A stretch of DNA of 10,607 nt from Gammaproteobacteria bacterium. GTDB taxonomy: Bacteria > Pseudomonadota > Gammaproteobacteria > Thiohalospirales > Thiohalospiraceae. The notes beneath the pieces were generated by a model, which was not told where the DNA came from, made no database searches, and saw nothing but the letters and a program-made list of their open reading frames with translations. The first letter of the stretch is position 1. The number at the start of each line of letters is the position of its first letter. Location: the NCBI GenBank assembly GCA_014762485.1, contig JABURU010000284.1, forward strand, positions 1-10,607, in the 5' to 3' direction. This document shows positions 5,720 through 10,607 of the stretch, in pieces. Made by a program: the position numbers and the translations under genes.

Positions 5720-7057
5720 TTATTTGTTAAAGACGTACTCGCGGCTCAACTTGAAGACCACTGGGCTTAGTAGCAACAGGGCAATCAGGTTGGGCAGCGC
5801 CATCATGGCGTTGAGGGTATCGGCGACCAGCCAGATGAAGTTCAGTTCCAGATCGGCACCGATGAATACCGCCAGTACCCACAATAAGCGGTACGGGGTG
5901 ATGGCCTTCAGGCCGAACAGATATTCCACACACTTCTCGCCGTAGTAACTCCAGCCGAGGATGGTGGTGAAGGCAAACAGGGCCAGGCCGAGGGTAACGA
6001 TATACCCGCCGACACCGGGCAGGGCCAGTTCAAAGGCATGCGAGGTGAGTGAGGCACCATTTTCACCGCTAGTCCAGGCGCCGGTCATGATGATCACCAG
6101 GCCGGTAATGGAGCAGATGATCAGGGTATCGATGAAGGTACCCAGCATCGCGATGGTGCCCTGGCGAACCGGGTTATCGGTTTGCGCCGCGGCGTGAGCG
6201 ATAGGCGCAGAACCCAGGCCGGCTTCGTTGGAGAAGATACCGCGAGCCACACCAAAGCGGATGGCAGCCCAGACGGCAGCGCCGGCAAAGCCTCCTGTGG
6301 CGGCTACTGGGGTGAAGGCGTACTCAACGATCATGCCAATGGCGGCAGGTAGCTCAGCAATATTCATCAGGATGACTATCAGGCCCGCGACAACATAGGC
6401 AATCGCCATGAACGGTACCAGTCGGTGAGCCACCTTGGCGATACGCTTAATACCACCGAACAGCACCAGACCAACGGCGATGGCCATGACGATACCAGTG
6501 ATCATTGGCTCGATGCCCAGTTTCGAGTCCAGCGCATCGGCGACCGAGTTGGCCTGTATCGTATTACCAATACCAAAGCCGGCGATGGCACCAAAGATGG
6601 CAAACGCGGTACCCAGCCAGGCCCACTTACTGCCCAGACCATTCTTGATATAGAACATCGGACCACCGATATGGTTACCGGCGGCATCTTTTTCACGATA
6701 ATGCACCGCCAGTACGGCTTCGGCGTACTTGGTGGCCATACCGACCAGGGCGGTACACCACATCCAGAACAGGGCACCGGGACCACCGAGGAAAATCGCT
6801 GTGGCAACACCGGCGATGTTACCGGTACCGACGGTGGCGGAAAGTGAGGTCATCAGTGAGTCGAACGGAGTGATATCACCATCACCCTGTGATTTCCGGC
6901 CACCCCATAGCATGCGGAAACCGTACCCGATATGGCGTAAAGGCAGGGCACGTAAACCGCTGGTGAGGTACAGGCCTGTACCTAGAATCAGGACCAGCAT
7001 CAGTGGTCCCCAGACGATGGAGTTGATTTGACCGATCAGATCATTCAGTAGTTCCAT
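5720..7057 (-). CDS. Sodium:alanine/glycine symporter, AGCS family
   Basis: A 445-residue multi-pass inner-membrane carrier that imports alanine or glycine with Na+ (or H+). Family signatures are intact: LSATVGTGNIAGVATAI (72-88), GGPGALFWMW (91-100), GGPMFYIKNG (131-140), FGIGNTIQANSVA (161-173), and ARGIFSNEAGLGSAPIAHAAA (271-291), the diagnostic AGCS loop. About ten to eleven hydrophobic segments are visible, and the length is typical (about 440-480). GGAGGA lies 4 bases before the ATG, a strong site. The gene is single, with its own terminator. The exact amino acid cannot be read from the sequence. Together with the DUF1538 pair it suggests that sodium is a useful coupling ion in this organism. 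Confidence 0.93.
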   Translation of the reverse strand: MELLNDLIGQINSIVWGPLMLVLILGTGLYLTSGLRALPLRHIGYGFRMLWGGRKSQGDGDITPFDSLMTSLSATVGTGNIAGVATAIFLGGPGALFWMWCTALVGMATKYAEAVLAVHYREKDAAGNHIGGPMFYIKNGLGSKWAWLGTAFAIFGAIAGFGIGNTIQANSVADALDSKLGIEPMITGIVMAIAVGLVLFGGIKRIAKVAHRLVPFMAIAYVVAGLIVILMNIAELPAAIGMIVEYAFTPVAATGGFAGAAVWAAIRFGVARGIFSNEAGLGSAPIAHAAAQTDNPVRQGTIAMLGTFIDTLIICSITGLVIIMTGAWTSGENGASLTSHAFELALPGVGGYIVTLGLALFAFTTILGWSYYGEKCVEYLFGLKAITPYRLLWVLAVFIGADLELNFIWLVADTLNAMMALPNLIALLLLSPVVFKLSREYVFNK

Positions 7058-7194
7058 TATGTCCTCCAGTGGAGAGTTTTTGTTGTTAAAAGCTTTTTAT
7101 AAGCAAGCTCTAATTAGCCTGTGTGGCAAATTATCCAGTTTGCTCTGGCCACTGTACCGAAAAGCAACACAAATGGCACGGCGTAGTCTTTATA

Positions 7195-7707
7195 CTAATG
7201 CCGATAAGGCGTTAACGTCAGGGTATTGCCACGCTGGGTAAACTCCAGGTGCCTTAAAAATGACATGCCCAGCAGGATCACTTCATCTTTTTCCATAGGG
7301 TTGATGCTGGCATGAATGTTATGCAGGGTAATGCCGCCCAACTGGATGCTATCCAGTGTGGTTCTATAAGCCGTAATGGGACCATTGGCGGTGTTATAAA
7401 TGGCCCTGGCTCCTTTGGCTAGCTGCAATTTTTCTGCCACAGAGATGGGGATGGAGACATCGCTGGCACCGGTATCGATAAAGAACACCACTTCCTGTCC
7501 ATTGATCAGCCCACTGGCAACGTAATGTCCATAGCGATTGCGCTTTAATGTGACTTCGGCTTGCGACATATTATGCCGGCCCTGGTTTGGATTGTGTTGC
7601 TTATCCAGCAGCCGCTCAAACAGGCCAGTTGCCAGCAGCACGACCAGTATCCAGGCAGCAATCACCATGCCAGCGCCGATGCGTTTTTGTTGCTTCTCTT
7701 CAGACAT
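7195..7707 (-). CDS. Membrane-anchored retropepsin-like aspartic protease (clan AA)
   Basis: A 170-residue protein with an N-terminal membrane anchor (about 11-32) after a short charged start, a linker, and a retropepsin-like domain (about 50-170). The catalytic motif is FFIDTGASDVSIP (75-87) with Asp78. The partner hydrophobic motif is ILLGMSFLRHLEF (144-156), and the flanking GQEVVFFIDTG and NANGP-type turn match the bacterial clan AA family seen in many proteobacteria. One catalytic Asp per chain implies that it works as a dimer. The protease domain should face the periplasm by the positive-inside rule (KQQKR before the anchor). Substrates are unknown. It is divergent from the DUF1538 operon across about 118 bases. 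The ribosome site is weak. Confidence 0.85.
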   Translation of the reverse strand: MSEEKQQKRIGAGMVIAAWILVVLLATGLFERLLDKQHNPNQGRHNMSQAEVTLKRNRYGHYVASGLINGQEVVFFIDTGASDVSIPISVAEKLQLAKGARAIYNTANGPITAYRTTLDSIQLGGITLHNIHASINPMEKDEVILLGMSFLRHLEFTQRGNTLTLTPYRH

Positions 7708-7724
7708 AGGCTTTATTTAACACA

Positions 7725-7740
7725 GCATTGTAAACAATGC
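7725..7740. promoter_or_regulatory. Perfect 16-bp inverted repeat in a divergent promoter region
   Basis: GCATTGT-AA-ACAATGC is an exact palindromic pair of 7-base arms, 18 bases upstream of the protease ATG and about 85 before the DUF1538 start. A second small repeat, ATGAT-GGAA-ATCAT, follows at 7749-7762. The first has the size and symmetry of an operator for a dimeric regulator. No known consensus is claimed. Confidence 0.35.
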
Positions 7741-7813
7741 ATGAACTAATGATGGAAATCATGAATTTGTACAGCAGTTCGTGGCAGTATAGGTATCAGC
7801 AACAAGCATCAAC

Positions 7814-7819
7814 AGGAGG
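7814..7819 (+). promoter_or_regulatory. Shine-Dalgarno AGGAGG that fixes a TTG start for umpA
   Basis: A full AGGAGG ends one base before a TTG at 7820 (zero spacing, unusable) and six bases before a second in-frame TTG at 7826. The spacing therefore picks 7826 as the start. No ATG lies between the site and the conserved hydrophobic region. Confidence 0.75.
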
Positions 7820-7825
7820 TTGCCA

Positions 7826-8560
7826 TTGCAGAACTGGCTGATTGAGTTTGCCAAATCAATGCTAAGCAGTTTGCGTGATCTGGCTCCGATCATCCTGGTT
7901 ATCGCCTTTTTTCAGTTGCTGGTTTTGCAGCAACCTATTCCCCATTTGGCCAGGTTGACCGTTGGCATCTTTCTTGTCGTGTTAGGTTTGACCTTCTTCA
8001 TTCGAGGCCTGGAGATGGCATTATTTCCATTGGGTGAGACGATGGCCTATGCCTTTGCGAAAAAGGGCAGTGTGTTTTGGTTGTTAGTCTTTGCATTCTC
8101 TCTAGGCTTTGGTACCACCGTTGCGGAGCCTGCGCTTATTGCGGTCGCCAATGAAGCAGCTGAAGTGGCCGCGGTCGGTGGCATGATAGTTAATGACGAA
8201 GCGATCAAGAGCAGTTACGCCAACGGCTTGCGGTTTACCGTGGCGATATCGGTTGGTGTTGCTATTGTCATTGGTGTGATTCGTATTCTTAAGGGCTGGC
8301 CGATTCAAAACTTGATCGTTATTGGTTATGCCGGTGTGGTGATCATGACCTTCTTTGCGCCAAAGGAGATCATCGGTATTGCTTATGATTCCGGTGGAGT
8401 GACTACTTCTACTATTACCGTACCATTGGTGACGGCTCTGGGCGTTGGGCTGGCTTCCAGTATCAAGGGACGTAACCCGATGATCGATGGCTTTGGCCTG
8501 ATTGCCTTTGCTTCCCTTACCCCGATGATTTTCGTGATGGCTTACGGCATGGTGGTGTAA
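7826..8560 (+). CDS. umpA: DUF1538 membrane protein, UmpA-type subunit of a paired cation/H+ antiporter
   Basis: A 244-residue polytopic inner-membrane protein. From memory of the literature, a pair of homologous DUF1538 proteins (UmpA/UmpB) from Halomonas acts together as a Na+(Li+,K+)/H+ antiporter; neither works alone. Hydrophobic segments are at about 18-36, 43-60, 84-97, 136-151 and 160-177, with further ones to the C-terminus. Two motifs are shared with the next gene: GTTVAEPALIAVA (96-108) and YDSGGVTTSTITVPLV (187-202), followed by DGFGLIAFASLTPM. These unwound-looking Gly/Thr/Ser/Glu/Asp stretches in membrane segments are good candidates for the ion path (inference). The start is TTG, chosen by the AGGAGG site. 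The stop TAA overlaps the next ATG by one base. Confidence 0.85.
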   Translation: MQNWLIEFAKSMLSSLRDLAPIILVIAFFQLLVLQQPIPHLARLTVGIFLVVLGLTFFIRGLEMALFPLGETMAYAFAKKGSVFWLLVFAFSLGFGTTVAEPALIAVANEAAEVAAVGGMIVNDEAIKSSYANGLRFTVAISVGVAIVIGVIRILKGWPIQNLIVIGYAGVVIMTFFAPKEIIGIAYDSGGVTTSTITVPLVTALGVGLASSIKGRNPMIDGFGLIAFASLTPMIFVMAYGMVV

Positions 8561-9348
8561 TGGATCTATTTCAAACCATACTAGATACCACGGCTTCTAC
8601 TGTTTTTGATGTATTGCCTATCGTGGCGATCATCTTTGGCTTTCAGTTATTTGTTATACGTAAGGCGATACCTCGATTGAAGTCGGTACTAATAGGCCTG
8701 TTTTATGTATTAATAGGATTGTCTCTGTTCCTGGTAGGCCTGGAACAAGCATTATTCCCGTTAGGCAAATTGATGGCAACGCAGTTAACGGATCCGAACT
8801 TTATTTATGGTGAGGATGGTATCGCAGCCACCACGCTTAACTGGATTGATTATCGCTGGGTATATCTGTTTGCCTTTGCCATAGGTTTTTCTACCACCAT
8901 CGCTGAACCTTCTTTGATCGCGGTGGCGATTAAGGCGCAAGAGGTATCGGCTGGTGCGATTAGCCTCTGGGGGTTACGCATAGCGGTCGCCATAGGTGTT
9001 GCCATAGGTATTGCTCTGGGTACCTATCGTATCGTGAGTGGTACACCGCTCTATTTTTACATTATTACCGGTTACATCATTGTGATCATTCAAACGATGT
9101 ATGCACCGAAAACGATTGTTCCACTGGCTTATGATTCCGGTGGAGTAACCACATCGACAGTAACCGTTCCACTGGTTGCTGCCCTGGGATTAGGGTTGGC
9201 CTCTACGATACCTGGTCGTAGTACCCTGATAGATGGTTTTGGACTGATTGCCTTTGCCAGCTTATTTCCCATGATGAGCGTGATGGGTTATGCCCAGCTT
9301 AGTCAATGGCGAAGCAAGAAGGCGAAGCGACAAGCAGAAGGAGAATAG
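8560..9348 (+). CDS. umpB: DUF1538 membrane protein, UmpB-type partner subunit
   Basis: A 262-residue paralogue of the preceding gene and the likely second half of the antiporter. It repeats the same architecture: hydrophobic N-terminal segments (about 16-33, 42-60), FSTTIAEPSLIAVAIKA (110-126, offset by a longer loop at 70-100), a segment at 136-156, YAPKTIVPLAYDSGGVTTSTVTVPLV (181-206) and IDGFGLIAFASLFPM (224-238). It differs from UmpA in a loop with TDPNFIYGEDGIAATTLNWIDYRW (77-100) and in a basic tail (RSKKAKRQAEGE). Its ATG shares an A with the upstream stop (TAATG), which predicts translational coupling and equal subunit amounts. The AAGGAG site of the next gene lies inside its last codons. 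Confidence 0.87.
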   Translation: MDLFQTILDTTASTVFDVLPIVAIIFGFQLFVIRKAIPRLKSVLIGLFYVLIGLSLFLVGLEQALFPLGKLMATQLTDPNFIYGEDGIAATTLNWIDYRWVYLFAFAIGFSTTIAEPSLIAVAIKAQEVSAGAISLWGLRIAVAIGVAIGIALGTYRIVSGTPLYFYIITGYIIVIIQTMYAPKTIVPLAYDSGGVTTSTVTVPLVAALGLGLASTIPGRSTLIDGFGLIAFASLFPMMSVMGYAQLSQWRSKKAKRQAEGE

Positions 9349-9350
9349 CC

Positions 9351-9701
9351 ATGCACTTTAAGTTACTCATTGCACTGGTCGAAGATGATAAGACTGATGA
9401 GATCATGGACGCGGCACGTGAAGCGGGAGCCACAGGTGCTACGTTAATCAGCAATGCCCGAGGGGAGGGTTTAAAGAAGAGCACAACCTTTTTTGGTTTG
9501 ACGCTGGAAACGCAACGAGACATGTTGCTGTTTTTGGTAGAGGAGCATCTAAGCCGCAGGATACTGGAGAAGATTGCCGAAGTTGGTGAATTTGATGCCA
9601 AGCCTGGAACCGGTATTGCCTTTTTGCTTGATGTGGAGGATGCCGTTGGTGTGGCGCTACAGGTTGAACAACTGAGCGGAGTCGTGGAGGAAAAGCTATG
9701 A
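9351..9701 (+). CDS. P-II-like signalling protein with a short, tyrosine-free T-loop
   Basis: A 116-residue protein with the P-II fold pattern. The N-terminus MHFKLLIALVEDDKTDEIMDAA is strand-helix, GATGATL (26-32) matches the GMT nucleotide-contact turn of GlnB, GEGLKKSTTFFGLTLETQ (38-55) occupies the T-loop, and AKPGTGIAFLLDVEDAVGV (83-101) matches the B-loop and the following strand (GDGKIFVLPV in GlnB). Families of this fold form trimers that bind ATP, ADP or other nucleotides between subunits. The loop is about five residues shorter than in GlnB and the whole protein has no tyrosine, so GlnD-type uridylylation is impossible. The frame opens at 9306, but AAGGAG at 9338-9343, 7 bases before ATG 9351, and the conserved MHFKLL start decide 9351. 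It probably regulates the DUF1538 pair. Confidence 0.72.
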   Translation: MHFKLLIALVEDDKTDEIMDAAREAGATGATLISNARGEGLKKSTTFFGLTLETQRDMLLFLVEEHLSRRILEKIAEVGEFDAKPGTGIAFLLDVEDAVGVALQVEQLSGVVEEKL

Positions 9702-10102
9702 GTGATCGCGAAGTGATACGTGTACGGGATGTGATGAAGAAAAACTATGACCTGGTTGATGGCATGATGACCGTACAGGAAGCATTGAAAAAGATGAAAC
9801 ACGTCGATACCAAGTGCTTGATTGTTGACCGTCGTCATGACGATGATGAATATGGCATTGTTATGTTATCTGATATAGCCAAGCAGGTACTGGCACGTGA
9901 TAAGGCGCCAGAGCGGATTAATATCTATGAAGTGATGAGTAAACCGGTCATAGCCGTCGACCCGGGTATGGATATTCGTTATTGTGCCCGTATGTTTGAA
10001 CAGTTTGGTTTGTCTCGTGTGCCGGTAGTAGAAGAGCGAACGGTGATCGGCGTCGTTAGTTATACCGACATGGTGATAAACGGCATGTGTCGAAACTTGT
10101 AA
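9698..10102 (+). CDS. Tandem CBS-domain protein
   Basis: A 134-residue soluble protein made only of two CBS domains (about 11-66 and 77-130), i.e. one Bateman module. CBS modules bind AMP, ATP, SAM or similar ligands and often control transporters. Each repeat has the usual VM-(x)n start (RDVMKKNYDLVDGMMTV; YEVMSKPVIAVDPGM) and the end motif GIVMLSD (53-59) or GVVSYTD (118-124), whose Asp usually holds the ribose of the adenosine ligand. It overlaps the P-II-like stop by ATGA and has GGAGG 7 bases before the ATG. Being alone and fourth in the antiporter operon, it is most simply a second nucleotide sensor for the same transporter (inference). Confidence 0.85.
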   Translation: MSDREVIRVRDVMKKNYDLVDGMMTVQEALKKMKHVDTKCLIVDRRHDDDEYGIVMLSDIAKQVLARDKAPERINIYEVMSKPVIAVDPGMDIRYCARMFEQFGLSRVPVVEERTVIGVVSYTDMVINGMCRNL

Positions 10103-10109
10103 GGTTATA

Positions 10110-10607
10110 ATGATAAAAATAGATAAAAATACCGGGTTACTTGATGGTGTTGCCTTTGTACCGTCCCCCAACCATGATGAACGCCCGGATGAAAGTGATA
10201 TTTGTTTGCTTGTGATCCACGGCATTAGCTTACCGCCAGGGGAGTTTGGGGGAAAATGGATCGATGATCTGTTTACCAACCAGCTGGATCCTGATGCTCA
10301 CCCCTACTTCCAGAATATCCACCAACTGGAAGTCTCCAGTCACCTGTTGATTCGGCGCACAGGTGATATTATTCAATATGTACCATTACAGAAGCGCGCC
10401 TGGCATGCGGGGGTATCCCGTTTTGAAGGGCGTGAACGCTGTAATGACTTTGCCATAGGTATAGAGCTCGAAGGCACTGACGACACGCCTTATGAAGCGA
10501 TACAATATCAACGTCTGGCCGAGGTAAGCCATGAGATCATGCTGCAGTACCCGGCGATAGATAAAGAACATATAGTAGGGCATAGTGACATTGCACCTGG
10601 ACGTAAA
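10110..10607 (+). CDS. ampD: 1,6-anhydro-N-acetylmuramyl-L-alanine amidase AmpD (3' end cut by window)
   Basis: The first 166 codons of a cytoplasmic zinc amidase that removes the peptide from anhydro-muropeptides in cell-wall recycling. E. coli AmpD has 183 residues, so about 15-20 are missing at the window edge. Matches include VPSPNHDERPD (17-27), VIHGISLPPGEFGG (35-48) with zinc ligand His37, HLLIRRTGDIIQYVP (78-92), KRAWHAGVS (95-103), GRERCNDFAIGIELEGTD (107-124) with catalytic Glu119, and VGHSDIAPGRK (156-166) with zinc ligand His158 and catalytic Lys166. The third zinc ligand (Asp164 in E. coli) would fall two residues beyond the end. AAGG (10101-10104) overlaps the CBS stop and is 5 bases from the ATG, so ampD is joined to the antiporter operon. 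Loss of AmpD raises AmpC beta-lactamase in species with ampR/ampC. Confidence 0.94.
   Translation, partial: MIKIDKNTGLLDGVAFVPSPNHDERPDESDICLLVIHGISLPPGEFGGKWIDDLFTNQLDPDAHPYFQNIHQLEVSSHLLIRRTGDIIQYVPLQKRAWHAGVSRFEGRERCNDFAIGIELEGTDDTPYEAIQYQRLAEVSHEIMLQYPAIDKEHIVGHSDIAPGRK

Noticed and set aside
6425..6847. 140-codon plus-strand frame within the symporter gene
   Set aside because: It is antisense to the conserved AGCS coding region and has a low-complexity Gly/Thr/Asp composition typical of a mirror frame.
7088..7097. AAAAGCTTTT palindrome upstream of the symporter as an operator
   Set aside because: A 10-base AT-rich palindrome is common by chance, and no promoter with good spacing could be placed around it.
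7781..7800. Sigma-54 promoter (TGGCA near 7782) before the antiporter operon
   Set aside because: The required GC of the -12 element at the fixed distance from the -24 GG is absent.
9306..9350. ATG 15 codons upstream of the P-II-like start
   Set aside because: The extension overlaps the umpB end, has no ribosome site of its own, and the conserved fold begins at the ATG at 9351, which has AAGGAG at ideal spacing.
9299..9838. 179-codon open frame on the minus strand over the P-II-like gene
   Set aside because: It is antisense to two clearly conserved genes, is serine-rich in the way of a shadow frame, and has no ribosome site or recognisable domain.

Overview
The window looks like ordinary chromosome from a free-living, probably aquatic or salt-adapted gammaproteobacterium. 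This is inferred from gene content: a MepK-type peptidase with a Tat signal, SseA-type sulfurtransferase, outer-membrane phospholipase A, NadC, AmpD, a Na+-coupled alanine/glycine carrier and a paired DUF1538 cation antiporter. I see no rRNA, tRNA, CRISPR array, transposase or phage gene. The species cannot be fixed from the sequence alone.

Layout. (1) 1-680: the tail of an upstream reading frame, then a Tat-exported DUF882/M15 murein endopeptidase (mepK-like) on +, closed by a clear hairpin terminator. (2) 688-1536 (-): a two-domain rhodanese, divergent from an outer-membrane phospholipase A gene (1609-2439, +). (3) 2440-2851: an AT-rich gap with a good sigma-70 promoter candidate and a tiny minus-strand ORF with a strong ribosome-binding site, leading into a psiE-like membrane protein (+). 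(4) 3372-7707, all on the minus strand: nadC, a 121-bp palindromic MITE-like element, an FKBP prolyl isomerase paired with a SAM-dependent methyltransferase, an AGCS sodium:amino-acid symporter with its own hairpin terminator, and a membrane-anchored retropepsin-like aspartic protease. (5) 7826-10607 (+): a tightly packed operon of two paralogous DUF1538 membrane proteins (UmpA/UmpB type), a P-II-like protein, a two-CBS-domain protein and ampD, which runs off the window end.

The most interesting unit is the last one. Two DUF1538 subunits, reported as a two-component Na+(Li+,K+)/H+ antiporter in Halomonas, are encoded in a chain (1-nt overlap, 2-nt gap, 4-nt overlap) with two soluble proteins of families that typically sense adenine nucleotides: a P-II-like trimer subunit with a shortened, tyrosine-free T-loop, and a CBS pair. 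The simplest reading is a cation antiporter gated by cellular energy state. That control is inferred from layout and family membership, not shown. Other points are an Asn-to-Asp change in the catalytic triad of the outer-membrane phospholipase and the exactly symmetric palindromic element whose edge supplies the FKBP stop codon.
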